Position numbers and translations under genes: made by a program. A stretch of DNA of 64,000 nt from Novosphingobium indicum (GTDB lineage: Bacteria; Pseudomonadota; Alphaproteobacteria; Sphingomonadales; Sphingomonadaceae). The notes beneath the pieces were generated by a model, which had not been told where the DNA came from, did no database searches, and saw only the letters and a list, made by a program, of their open reading frames with translations. Location: positions 51,193-115,192 of the forward strand of contig NZ_BMLK01000016.1 in assembly GCF_014645195.1 (NCBI RefSeq), read 5' to 3'. Shown here piece by piece: positions 51,125-59,200 of the stretch (the stretch's first letter is position 1; each line of letters starts with the position of its first letter).

Positions 51125-51856
51125 TCAGCCGCCGCCGCGCAAAGCCGCGGCATAGCGCCGGTCGACCACTTCCCAGTCGATGTTGCGGAAGAAGGCGTCG
51201 ACATATTTGGCGGCGGCGGTGCCGTAATCCATGTGGAAACTGTGCTCGTACATATCGAGCGCGAGCAGCGGCACGCCGGCAATCGCACCGTGCATATGAT
51301 CCCACGCCCAATGGTTGTGCAGCGAGCGCGTGTGGAGATTGTAGACGAGCACGCACCAGCCCGATCCGCCGGCAAGGCTCATCCCGGTACGGCGGAAGTC
51401 GGCTTCCCAGCGGTCGAACGAGCCGAACGCCGCGCCCAGCGCGTCGCGGATGGAACCGGCTGCCTGGCCGTTGCCGCCGAGCCCGTCGAAATAGACCTCA
51501 TGGAGCACGACCGAGCCGGTGCGGTGCAGCTCCTCGCGCTTCAATCCGCCATAGACCACCGGCGGCAGGTCCGTGTCAGCGAGCGCGGCGGCAAGTCGTG
51601 TCTCGATCATATTCAGGGCCTTGACCGAGCCCGCATAATTGTTCTCGTGGTGCGATGTGATCAGCCTTTCGGAGAGGCCGTGAAGCCTGGCGGGATTGAA
51701 CCTGAGCGGCTTGACCTGATGATTTCCGGCAAAGGCGGGGACAGCCGCCGGCGCTGCGGCCGGCGTCTGCGCAGAGGCTTCGTTGATAGTCATGGCGGCG
51801 GCTCCGATGCCAAGAGTTGCGATTGCACTGCGTCGGGAAAGATGGTCGATCGTCAC
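51125..51856 (-). CDS. chrC: Fe/Mn-type superoxide dismutase with twin-Arg-like leader (ChrC type), 243 aa
   Basis: The N-terminus [16 protein letters not shown] resembles a Tat export signal. The SOD domain includes [31 protein letters not shown] and [15 protein letters not shown], which supply His/Asp metal ligands, and [15 protein letters not shown] superoxide dismutase gene in this position is known as chrC in chromate-resistance operons such as chrBACF of TnOtChr. It would remove superoxide produced during Cr(VI) reduction. The gap to chrA is 11 bases. Confidence 0.88.
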   Translation of the reverse strand: MTIDHLSRRSAIATLGIGAAAMTINEASAQTPAAAPAAVPAFAGNHQVKPLRFNPARLHGLSERLITSHHENNYAGSVKALNMIETRLAAALADTDLPPVVYGGLKREELHRTGSVVLHEVYFDGLGGNGQAAGSIRDALGAAFGSFDRWEADFRRTGMSLAGGSGWCVLVYNLHTRSLHNHWAWDHMHGAIAGVPLLALDMYEHSFHMDYGTAAAKYVDAFFRNIDWEVVDRRYAAALRGGG

Positions 51857-51867
51857 GCGTCACTCCT

Positions 51868-53265
51868 TCAGATGATCATTACATATGCGGCCCCGAGGAC
51901 CGAGCAGACGCCGAGCACCGGCAGCATGCCGGCCTTGAACCGGAACATGGCGAGTATCGCACCCACCGCGAGCGCCAGCGCCGGCCAGTTGACGGACGTT
52001 AGGACTGGGAGATCGATGGTGCCGGCTGCGAACGGCACTTCGCGGACTTGCTCGAACAGAGTGTGGATACCAAACCAGACCGCCAGATTGAGGATCACGC
52101 CGACCACTGCGGCGGTGATCGCCGAAAGCGCGGCCGACAATGCGCGGTTGCCGCGCAGCCGCTCGATGAATGGCGCGCCGGCGAAGATCCACAGGAAGCA
52201 TGGCAGGAAGGTAACCCAGGTGGTGAGGATTGCGCCGAAGGTCGCGGCGACGAGCGGCGGCAGCCCGGTCGCTTCGCGGAAGGCCGCGAGGAAGCCGACG
52301 AACTGCGTCACCATGATCAGCGGCCCGGGCGTGGTCTCGGCCATGCCGAGCCCGTCGAGCATCTCGCCGGGCTGGAGCCAGCCATAGGTCTCGACTGCCT
52401 CCTGCGCGACATAGGCGAGCACCGCATAGGCGCCGCCGAAGGTCACCACCGCCATCTGGCTGAAGAAGGTGGCGATGCGGCTGAACACGTCGTCGGGGCC
52501 GAACGCGAACAGCAGCGCTGCGACCGGCCCGAGCCAGAGCAGCAGCAGGACGCCGGAGATGCGCAGCGACCAAGAGAGGTTCGGCCGGGCATGGTCGGGA
52601 AGGCCCTCGCCAAGAGCGGTGTCGCGGTCGTGGATTATCTCAGCGCCGGCGGGACCATGTCCGCCGCCGCCCTTGAATGCGGCGTAACCAGCGCGGCCAC
52701 CGAAGAAGCCGATCAGCGCGGCGGCAAGCACGATCAGCGGGAAGGGCACGTCGAGCACGAAGATCGCGACGAACGCCAGCGCGGCAAAACCGCGCATGAC
52801 GTTGTTCTTCAAGGCACGCGAACCCACCCGGACCACCGCCTGTAGCACCACCGCCAGCACGGCGGCCTTCAATCCGAAGAACAATCCCTCGACCAGCGCC
52901 ACTTCGCCGAGCAGCACATAGACATAGCTGAGCCCTAAAATCGCGAGGAAGCCGGGCAGCACGAATAGCGCGCCCGCGACCAGGCCGCCCTTGGTCTTAT
53001 GGAGCAACCAGCCAATATAGACAGCTAGCTGTTGCGCTTCAGGGCCGGGCAGCAGCATGCAATAGTTGAGCGCGTGGAGGAACCGCTCCTCGCCGATCCA
53101 GCGCTTCTCCTCGACCAGGATGCGATGCATCACCGCTATCTGGCCCGCCGGTCCGCCGAAGCTGAGCAGCGCGACCCTGATCCAGACGCGCACCGCCTCG
53201 CCAAAGCTGATGCCGTGCTCGTGCAGCGTCTCGACTGCGATTTCAGCGCGTGCGCTGGCCTCCAT
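51868..53265 (-). CDS. chrA: ChrA chromate transporter, 465 aa
   Basis: This is a long-chain CHR-family inner-membrane exporter with two homologous halves, about ten helices. Each half shows the family signature: RVALLSFGGPAGQIAVMHR near 30 with LNYCMLLPGPEAQQLAVYIG, and MAVVTFGGAYAVLAYVAQEA near 270 with MAETTPGPLIMVTQFVGF. It expels chromate. It starts two bases after chrB ends, and the superoxide dismutase gene follows. Confidence 0.95.
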   Translation of the reverse strand: MEASARAEIAVETLHEHGISFGEAVRVWIRVALLSFGGPAGQIAVMHRILVEEKRWIGEERFLHALNYCMLLPGPEAQQLAVYIGWLLHKTKGGLVAGALFVLPGFLAILGLSYVYVLLGEVALVEGLFFGLKAAVLAVVLQAVVRVGSRALKNNVMRGFAALAFVAIFVLDVPFPLIVLAAALIGFFGGRAGYAAFKGGGGHGPAGAEIIHDRDTALGEGLPDHARPNLSWSLRISGVLLLLWLGPVAALLFAFGPDDVFSRIATFFSQMAVVTFGGAYAVLAYVAQEAVETYGWLQPGEMLDGLGMAETTPGPLIMVTQFVGFLAAFREATGLPPLVAATFGAILTTWVTFLPCFLWIFAGAPFIERLRGNRALSAALSAITAAVVGVILNLAVWFGIHTLFEQVREVPFAAGTIDLPVLTSVNWPALALAVGAILAMFRFKAGMLPVLGVCSVLGAAYVMII

Positions 53266-53267
53266 CT

Positions 53268-54218
53268 TTAGTCCTCTTTTCGCCGGGTGAAGTGAGCATA
53301 GAATCCGTCGAGCGCGGTCGATCCGCGCGCGATCCGCTCCTCGTCGTCGTCGGTGCCGGCACAGATGCCGGCGATAAGCGCGCTCACTCCCGGAGTTTCC
53401 GGGCGCTCGAACCGAGCATCGGCAATATCAAGGTCGTGAACAATTTCGCCGAGCGCCCGCAGCGCGGGGTCGGTCTCGAGACCGGTGAGGAACACCAAGG
53501 TCTCGAAGGAGCAGCGGTCGCCTTCGTGGGTGAACTCAGCGTCCGCCATGTCGAACCTCAGTTCGTCAGGCTCCGGCACATATCCTTTGCCCTCGACGAA
53601 CTTGAAGCTCGCCTCGGGGTCGATGAAGCGGCGAATGAGCCAGGCGGACGCGATGCGATCGACATGGACATGGCGGCGCGTCACCCAAACGCGGCGCTTT
53701 AGCTCCGCCGGGGTCAGCTCGGGCGCACCGGGGCCGCTCACATCGGGATGTTGGTGAGAGCGGCGGTCCGCCTCGGTGATGGCGGCCTGTGCCGCCTGCC
53801 GACCATGCGCACCGAAAAAGTCGATCGCGGCGACCTCGTTCAGGCGTTTGCGCAGGCGGCCCACATCCGCCGCCGCGACATACTCGCCCTCACACAGCGC
53901 GCGCGCCTCGCGTGCCAACTCCTCATAGTCGGCGTCACGCGCAGCGTCGAACACTCCGCGCAGCTCCGCATCGCCCATGCCGCCGACAAGGCGCGCTTCG
54001 AGGATCAGCGCCTCGCCGCCATTTTCGGTGATCTCGCGATGCAGTTCTTCGAACAGCGCGCGCGTGTCCTCGCGATTGGGGAGCGCATGGACGGCGTTCT
54101 TGAGCGGCGCGGCCCCGATCGCCTGCAAACGCCGCCAGACCTTCACCCGCAAATAGGCAGGCTTAGCCGGAAGCTGCGGGATCAGGAGCAACCAAGGGGA
54201 AGCTTGTGTGTTTGTCAT
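53268..54218 (-). CDS. chrB: ChrB chromate-responsive regulator, 316 aa
   Basis: The N-terminal half begins MTNTQASPWLLLIPQLPAKP and holds YLRVKVWRRLQAIGAAPLKN, as expected for ChrB. The C-terminal half RRVWVTRRHVHVDRIASAWL and RRFIDPEASFKFVEGKGYVP is the typical ChrB chromate-resistance domain. The family senses chromate and controls the chr operon. The gene is first of the minus-strand chr operon and divergent from the DUF1259 gene. Confidence 0.93.
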   Translation of the reverse strand: MTNTQASPWLLLIPQLPAKPAYLRVKVWRRLQAIGAAPLKNAVHALPNREDTRALFEELHREITENGGEALILEARLVGGMGDAELRGVFDAARDADYEELAREARALCEGEYVAAADVGRLRKRLNEVAAIDFFGAHGRQAAQAAITEADRRSHQHPDVSGPGAPELTPAELKRRVWVTRRHVHVDRIASAWLIRRFIDPEASFKFVEGKGYVPEPDELRFDMADAEFTHEGDRCSFETLVFLTGLETDPALRALGEIVHDLDIADARFERPETPGVSALIAGICAGTDDDEERIARGSTALDGFYAHFTRRKED

Positions 54219-54386
54219 AGTTGTATCGTCACTAGCCTACAAGTGTAAGGGTTGCATCACAAGCCTCATGAGCATAGGACTGCTTATCCCGAAGAAAGAA
54301 ACCGGAGCGCAATGTCGCGGCTCGCCGGCGGCGCGCTCGCATGACGTGAGGCTTTCCGTGTCGAGTGCGCTGATGAAGGATCAATT
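54219..54386. promoter_or_regulatory. Divergent promoter region of the chr operon
   Basis: The 168 bases between chrB and the DUF1259 gene include an inverted pair TTGTA (54221-54225) and TACAA (54238-54242) with a 13-base centre, just upstream of chrB. This could be a ChrB operator; -10 and -35 boxes are not clear. No gene is seen here. Confidence 0.4.
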
Positions 54387-55277
54387 ATGCTGAAAAAGAC
54401 CATCGCCTTGGGATTCGCCAGCCTCCTGCTGGCAAGCCCGGCATGGGCAGCGCCGGACTGGTCGGCTGTCGACCGGGCGATAGGACGAGCGGGGGCCGAA
54501 CAGCCGGGGGGCGTTCACCGCTACAGCTTCCCGCGTTCGGACCTGAGCGTCACGCTGGATGGGGTGACGATCAAGCCCTCCCTCGCGCTCGGCTCTTGGG
54601 CGGCGTTTCAGCCGATGGGCGACGAGGCGATGGTGATGGGCGATCTCGTGCTGACCCACGACGAGGTGAACCCCGTTTTGAGCCGCCTGCTCGCAAGCGG
54701 TTTTACGATCACCGCGCTCCACAATCACCTGCTCCGCTCTTCGCCTGCGACCATGTACATGCACATTGCCGGCCACGGCGACCCGGTGAAGCTCGCGGCC
54801 GCGCTCCGGCAAGCGCTATCAGCCAGTCGGACCCCGCTCGCCGCGCCGCAATCGCCTTCGGCCAGCGCAGCCGCATCGCGGCTCGACCTCGATGTGGCCG
54901 CGCTCAACCGGTTGATGGGCGGTGAGGGCAAGACGGCCGGTGGCATCCTCCAATACAGCTTTCCGCGCGCCGAGCGGCTGATGGACGGCGATATGGAGAC
55001 TCCGCCGACGATGGGCACGGCGACCGCGATCAACTTTCAGCCAACCGGGGACGGCCGAGCCGCCATCACCGGCGATTTCGTACTTGTCGCAAACGAGGTC
55101 GATCCGGTCCTGCGCGTGCTGCGGACGAACGGGATCGAGGTCACGGCGCTGCATAATCATATGCTAAACGACGAGCCGCGGCTGTTCTTCATGCACTTCT
55201 GGGCCAACGACGACGCAGCCAAGCTCGCCCGTGGGCTGCGCGCGGCGCTCGACAGGATGAACAATCAGAGGAGTTGA
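54387..55277 (+). CDS. Exported DUF1259 protein with two repeats, 296 aa
   Basis: A signal peptide (MLKKTIALGFASLLLASPAWA) precedes two DUF1259-type domains. Domain one has VHRYSFPRSDLSVTLDGV, LVLTHDEVNPVLSRLLASG and ITALHNHLL. Domain two has ILQYSFPRAERLMDGD, FVLVANEVDPVLRVLRTNG and VTALHNHML. The repeated EV(N/D)PVL and ALHNH motifs are the hallmark. Function is unknown; a periplasmic location is likely. It may be regulated with the chr operon through the shared divergent region. Confidence 0.85.
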   Translation: MLKKTIALGFASLLLASPAWAAPDWSAVDRAIGRAGAEQPGGVHRYSFPRSDLSVTLDGVTIKPSLALGSWAAFQPMGDEAMVMGDLVLTHDEVNPVLSRLLASGFTITALHNHLLRSSPATMYMHIAGHGDPVKLAAALRQALSASRTPLAAPQSPSASAAASRLDLDVAALNRLMGGEGKTAGGILQYSFPRAERLMDGDMETPPTMGTATAINFQPTGDGRAAITGDFVLVANEVDPVLRVLRTNGIEVTALHNHMLNDEPRLFFMHFWANDDAAKLARGLRAALDRMNNQRS

Positions 55278-55354
55278 ACTCGGACGACGGCTCATTGGGC
55301 CGTAACCGCCGCCCGCCCGACCCCACGGCCCTTATGCAGGAAGTGGAATGGAAC

Positions 55355-55678
55355 ATGGCTAGCAAACGAACTCTCACTGTTGTCGCAGGCGTGGGCGCGG
55401 CCGCGCTGGCGATCGCGGGCGTGGCGATCGCGCAAAACCACGAGGCGAACGAAAACCGGATAATCGGCAAGCACAGCGAACGAGACATCCCGCTTGCTCA
55501 GGTGCCCGAGGCCGCGATGAACGCGGCACGCGCGCAACTCGCGTCAATAAGCAAAGCGGAGCAAGTCACCCGAAAGGCGGACGGAAGCACGCTCTATGAA
55601 ATCAAGGGCAAGAACAGCGACGGAAAGACGATCGAACTGTTCGTCACGCCCGAAGGCCAGGTGCTCGGCCGCGAATGA
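55355..55678 (+). CDS. Small exported PepSY-like protein, 107 aa
   Basis: The start MASKRTLTVVAGVGAAALAI gives a signal peptide or anchor; an ATG at 55334 is an alternative. The mature domain, with QVPEAAMNAARAQLASISKAE, TLYEIKGKNSDGKTIELFV and PEGQVLGRE, resembles single PepSY/YpeB-like periplasmic domains. No further role is known. It follows the DUF1259 gene by 77 bases on the same strand. Confidence 0.65.
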   Translation: MASKRTLTVVAGVGAAALAIAGVAIAQNHEANENRIIGKHSERDIPLAQVPEAAMNAARAQLASISKAEQVTRKADGSTLYEIKGKNSDGKTIELFVTPEGQVLGRE

Positions 55679-55753
55679 TGGATCAGCACGGGGCGCCGGC
55701 CGTCGAGGGCCGTGCGCCCCTTCCGAAATGATACTGCGGAATAGGAGACGAAA

Positions 55754-56080
55754 ATGCGGCCAAGGCGATGGATATTGTTATGCGCCGCTTTGGCCGCCCT
55801 GCCTGATAGTGCGATCGGCCAAACCGAACCCGCGTCGGCGACGGGCTCGGCGTTGTTCGTAAGCTGTCAAGCGAATGAGCCGCGATGCGGCGCTTACCTC
55901 CAAGGCGTGCTCGACATGATGATCGTCGCGCGAAAAGCGGAATGCCGCGCTCCACGCTATGACCGATCGGCGCTGCGCGCGGCATATTTACGCTGGGCGG
56001 AGCAGAATAGCTATTTTATGAGTGTTCATATGGTGGCCGGAGCTGAACGCTCGTTAGCGAAGGCTTGGCCATGTCAGTAG
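55754..56080 (+). CDS. Exported Rap1a/Tai-like protein, 108 aa
   Basis: The signal peptide (MRPRRWILLCAALAALPDSA) and Cys pattern (ALFVSCQANEPRCGAYLQGV, then KAEC and KAWPC) resemble the Rap1a/Tai immunity protein fold: an S-x-x-x-x-x-C start, GYLQGVxD-like helix and a final Cys-containing segment. Family members neutralise secreted effectors, but here no effector or type VI genes are present. The 180 bases between its stop and the terminal repeat contain GC-rich hairpins (56100-56157) but no gene. Confidence 0.6.
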   Translation: MRPRRWILLCAALAALPDSAIGQTEPASATGSALFVSCQANEPRCGAYLQGVLDMMIVARKAECRAPRYDRSALRAAYLRWAEQNSYFMSVHMVAGAERSLAKAWPCQ

Positions 56081-56205
56081 CATCGTACCCCGCGGCGTAG
56101 CCTGCCCGGCGGCTGCCTTTGAGGGCAGGCGGAGCGTCCGCCTGGCGGTGAATTCCGCCAGCTCAACGATCCCATGTCGCGCCTCAAGCTCGCTAATTAG
56201 CCGAT

Positions 56206-56260
56206 GTTCGCATTATGTCTGCCAAATCGTTGTCTGGCGCACAAACCTTGAGGTGACGCC
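56206..56260 (-). repeat. Right terminal inverted repeat of chromate transposon
   Basis: Reverse complement identical to the left repeat at 53 of 55 positions. Confidence 0.9.
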
Positions 56261-57067
56261 ACCCGCGCGCATCATTCGCGCAAAGGCCTCGCCCTGCCAA
56301 GCGATTTGACCGATGGTGAGTGGGCCGTTCTGGAGCCCTTTTTCCCGCCGCCATCGCAGACTGGGCGGCCTCGCAAATGGCCAGTCCGGCGCATTGTCGA
56401 GGCGATCCTTTACCTGCTTCGCGGCGGGTTGCCCTGGCGGATGCTGCCCCCCTGTTTTCCGCCGGCCTCGACCGTGCAGCGCTGGTTCTACTTATGGCGC
56501 GATGCGGGCCTGTGGGAACGGATCAACCATTATCTGCTGCAAGACCTACGCACCGCCCAGGGCCGTGAGGCTTCGCCCAGTGCCGGTGTAATCGACAGCC
56601 AAAGCGTCAAGACGACCGAAAGCGGAGGTCCGCAGGGCTATGATGCAGGTAAAAAGATCAAGGGGCGCAAGCGTCATATCGTGACCGATACCGAAGGTAA
56701 TCTGGTTCATGCCGTGGTCCACACCGCCGATATCCAGGACCGTGACGGTGCTCCGCTGCTGCTGGCCGAGATCGTCCGCTCGTTCCCATGGCTGCGGCAC
56801 GTCTTCGCCGATGGCGGCTATGCCGGGAAGAAGCTCAGGGGTAGCCTCGCCCGGCTCGGGCAGTGGACCATCGAGATCATCAAACGGTCCGACAGGGCAA
56901 AGGGCTTCGAAATCCTGCCGCGACGCTGGGTGGTCGAGCGGACATTCGCCTGGCTCGGCCGCAACCGTCGCCTTGCAAAGGACTTCGAACAGACCCTCGC
57001 ATCGGCCCGCTGCTGGCTGTTCACCGCTTCCGTCCAGCTCCTCACTCGACGCATCGTACGTCTATGA
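56261..57067 (+). pseudogene. IS5-family transposase, 5'-truncated
   Basis: The frame stays open from within the transposon end and reads AHHSRKGLALPSDLTDGEWA then VLEPFFPPPSQTGRPRKWPV. It has the DDE residues in AGVIDSQSVKTTESGGPQG, VFADGGYAGKKLRGSLA and RRWVVERTFAWLGRNRRL. No ATG precedes the homologous region; a TTG at 56306 or no start at all remains. The first few codons appear to have been removed by the adjacent transposon. Confidence 0.75.
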
Positions 57068-57097
57068 AAATACAGCCGATAGTTTCGAGTCAGACTC
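56261..57097 (+). mobile_element. IS5-family element remnant, left end missing
   Basis: The element begins abruptly at the chromate transposon's right end. The probable right inverted repeat ends GAGTCAGACTC at 57087-57097. No left repeat is visible next to the transposon or on the transposon's far side. The right boundary is inferred. Confidence 0.5.
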
Positions 57098-57153
57098 TGT
57101 AGAGATTATTCACACGTCGTGAATTTAAACCATTAGATGAGAATGGGGTGCAA

Positions 57154-57999
57154 ATGAATAATAGAATATTTACAATCATGGCCTGTTCTGCCTTGATAAC
57201 GGCTTGCTCTAACTCACCAGACGCCATGCTCAAGAAAGGTGACCCCAAGGTCTGCGCCTCGGACGAGATTCTCGAGCAAGTATATAGTATTGTTAAAGAT
57301 AATGCACTGTCTCCGACCAATGTAAATATCTCCCCCGCTGAGTACGAAAGTAGCAAGCAAGGTTGGATCAGCAAACTGAAACTCAGTGCCGATAATGTCA
57401 CAAGCTCATCAGTCGACACAGGAAATCAAAAGATTTCGTGCTCTGGAACGCTTACTTTATCAGCTGCCGATATAGGTGAAACTGTTAGCGCGCCTCTTGA
57501 GTTTGAGGTGCAGGCCAATCAGTCAGATCAAAGAAAACCGATCATCGTGGTTAACATGGGGCCGATTCAAGGACATATTTTCTCGATCCTGACCTCGATC
57601 GCCAAACCGGATTTTGACGCCGCTCAAGATAAGCTTGACGCACAGGAAGATGCATTAGTTAAACAGGATGAGGATTTAGTCCGCGACACTCCAGGTGCTA
57701 CCGAGAAATTGCAAGCGAGATCTAGAGAAAATCTAGTCGCAAATTTATTCAGCGAGCAGGAGCTGGCCCTTATAGATCGGATCTACCTCTCTCATATGAT
57801 GTGCATGAGTACGGATGCGCGTAACCGCGACGCTTTCTGCCGGAAAGAAAGAAGGCTGAACAAGGAAGCTAAGGAAGCAGACTTGTGCAGCACGGCAGGC
57901 AATGAATGGTATCACTGCTCGAAGGAAGCCGAGTTACAGCAGCAGCGCGACGCTCTTCAACAGCCCGAAAACGCAACCCCCTCAAATTCTTCCGAGTAG
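57154..57999 (+). CDS. Lipoprotein of unknown function, AT-richer than neighbours, 281 aa
   Basis: The ATG at 57154 follows GGGG; a GTG at 57148 is possible. The lipobox ACSALITACSN predicts a lipid-anchored protein. The mature sequence contains an acidic, helical middle (FDAAQDKLDAQEDALVKQDE), several Cys, and a Gln-rich C-terminus. It is visibly richer in A and T than the rest of the window and has different codon use, which suggests separate origin. No family is recognised. Confidence 0.65.
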   Translation: MNNRIFTIMACSALITACSNSPDAMLKKGDPKVCASDEILEQVYSIVKDNALSPTNVNISPAEYESSKQGWISKLKLSADNVTSSSVDTGNQKISCSGTLTLSAADIGETVSAPLEFEVQANQSDQRKPIIVVNMGPIQGHIFSILTSIAKPDFDAAQDKLDAQEDALVKQDEDLVRDTPGATEKLQARSRENLVANLFSEQELALIDRIYLSHMMCMSTDARNRDAFCRKERRLNKEAKEADLCSTAGNEWYHCSKEAELQQQRDALQQPENATPSNSSE

Positions 58000-58150
58000 T
58001 GCCAAGAGGGTCGTCATACCTTGAAGGCCACTTTCAAAATGGTCGTCCGTGAAAAAGCCCGCGATGTCGCTGGCGCGTGTGCGCGTGGGGTTTCCTAAAG
58101 ATTTGCGATGCAGTCCAATCTTCAGGGAATCTGAAGCACGAAAATTTTGC

Positions 58151-58194
58151 CACCACCTATGTCCGATAACATCCCTTATCGGACATAGATGGTG
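58151..58194 (+). repeat. Long inverted repeat with dif-like centre
   Basis: Two 19-base arms (CACCACCTATGTCCGATAA at 58151-58169 and TTATCGGACATAGATGGTG at 58176-58194) are complementary but for one base, separated by the six bases CATCCC. The inner part, ATGTCCGATAA then six bases then TTATCGGACAT, has the 11-6-11 layout of XerC/XerD dif sites. No T-run follows, so it is not an obvious terminator. Confidence 0.75.
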
Positions 58195-58231
58195 CGTCCT
58201 AAATTTGCACCAATCCTGTTTTGTTCTGGCG

Positions 58232-58237
58232 TATAAT
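58232..58237 (+). promoter_or_regulatory. Consensus -10 box upstream of the antitoxin gene
   Basis: TATAAT lies about 50 bases ahead of the AbrB-type antitoxin start; a clear -35 at normal spacing is not seen. It is likely the promoter of the seven-gene chain that follows. Confidence 0.4.
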
Positions 58238-58285
58238 CGCCATGTGATGTACGTTGTCCGTCCGCAATCAGCCAGGACATTCGCC

Positions 58286-58546
58286 ATGACCATGCACAGC
58301 GTCAAGATCACCAGCGACGGGCGCATCCAGATACCGGCCCAACTGCGCCGGGAAATGAACCTGCGTGCCGGTGAGACACTTAATCTCGAACTGCACGATG
58401 GGACGCTTTCGGTGCGGCGCCCCTCCAAGACCCTGGAACGCATCCGCGCCAGGCTGGCGCCTTACCTGGCGCCGGACGCGGATCTGCAGGGCGACCTCAA
58501 GGCCATGCGGATCGAAGATGCGCAAAGGAATGCCGGGCGTGGCTGA
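58286..58546 (+). CDS. AbrB/SpoVT-type antitoxin, 86 aa
   Basis: MTMHSVKITSDGRIQIPAQL then RREMNLRAGETLNLELHDGT is the swapped-hairpin SpoVT-AbrB DNA-binding domain of VapB/MazE-like antitoxins. The C-terminal half (RIRARLAPYLAPDADLQGDL) would wrap the toxin. It overlaps the PIN-domain gene by 17 bases. Autoregulation through the upstream region is expected. Confidence 0.85.
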   Translation: MTMHSVKITSDGRIQIPAQLRREMNLRAGETLNLELHDGTLSVRRPSKTLERIRARLAPYLAPDADLQGDLKAMRIEDAQRNAGRG

Positions 58547-58934
58547 CAAGATCCTCGACACCTCGGTGCTCGCCGCCTTCGTCCTTGGCGAACCTCATGA
58601 CGTGGACGAGAACGAGCTCCTCGCCGGCGCCTGCATGTCGGCGGTGAACCTCGCCGAGTTTCGCGCGGTCCTGGCAAAAAACGGCGTGGCCGACGAAACC
58701 ATCGCTGCAACCGTGCGAGACTTCGCCTTCAAGATCCTGCCTTTTGGCGAAGCCGAAGCGGACATCGTTGGCAGGCTGATCGGGCCGGCGCGGAAATTGA
58801 ACATCGGCCTCGGGGACTGCGCCTGCATCGCCACGGGCCAGATCGAAGGTCTGACGATCTGGACCGCCGATCGCGACTGGCTGAAACTCGAGGCGCCCGG
58901 CGCCGAGATCAAACTCATCAGGAACCAGACATGA
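58530..58934 (+). CDS. PIN-domain toxin (VapC-like), 134 aa
   Basis: From the ATG at 58530 (MPGVADKILDTSVLAAFVLG; a GTG at 58539 is an alternative) the protein carries PIN acidic residues: Asp in LDTSVLAAF, Glu in NLAEFRAVLAKNG, and Asp in IGLGDCACIATGQ and IWTADRDWLKL. PIN toxins cleave RNA and are blocked by the cognate antitoxin upstream. It overlaps the next gene by four bases (ATGA). Confidence 0.88.
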   Translation: MPGVADKILDTSVLAAFVLGEPHDVDENELLAGACMSAVNLAEFRAVLAKNGVADETIAATVRDFAFKILPFGEAEADIVGRLIGPARKLNIGLGDCACIATGQIEGLTIWTADRDWLKLEAPGAEIKLIRNQT

Positions 58935-59173
58935 CCCGTCCCGCCCAGGATATCGAACTCGTGGCGCTGATCCGGCCCGGATCGGCGCTGGCGAGGAGCT
59001 GGAAGCTCGCCAAGCCGACCTACGGCATCTACCAGTACGACAAGGCCTTCGATCGCCATGAGCTCCGTTTCGGCGACGGCGCGTGGCAGAATCTGGAGCC
59101 CGAGCACATCCCCGACCTGGTGCTGCTCGAAGCCTACGGCACCGAACTGGTCGAGCGGCTGTTCGACGACTGA
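58931..59173 (+). CDS. Hypothetical protein, 80 aa
   Basis: The start overlaps the toxin stop (ATGA). The product MTRPAQDIELVALIRPGSAL has a compact YGIYQYDKAFDRHELRFGDG centre and an acidic end. No family is recognised. The coupling to a toxin gene suggests a third component or simply a member of the same transcript. Confidence 0.55.
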   Translation: MTRPAQDIELVALIRPGSALARSWKLAKPTYGIYQYDKAFDRHELRFGDGAWQNLEPEHIPDLVLLEAYGTELVERLFDD

Positions 59174-59200
59174 TCCCGGCTGACCTCAGGAGCGCGCGTC

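Larger units (their letters stand above)
45258..56260 (+). mobile_element. Tn3-family transposon 3, chromate-resistance transposon (11003 bp)
   Basis: Long inverted ends, 45258-45312 and 56206-56260, are 53 of 55 identical (GGCGTCACCTCAAGGTTTGT at the start of each). Inside are tnpA, tnpR, chrB-chrA-superoxide dismutase, an ATP-grasp-like gene split by an IS, and three exported-protein genes. The flanking five bases are ACTTG and ACCCG, so no exact duplication. The right end removes the start of an IS5-family transposase gene. Confidence 0.9.

Noticed and set aside
58151..58194. Rho-independent terminator for the lipoprotein gene
   Set aside because: Strong stem but no T-run and 150 bases beyond the stop; the 11-6-11 symmetry is better explained otherwise.
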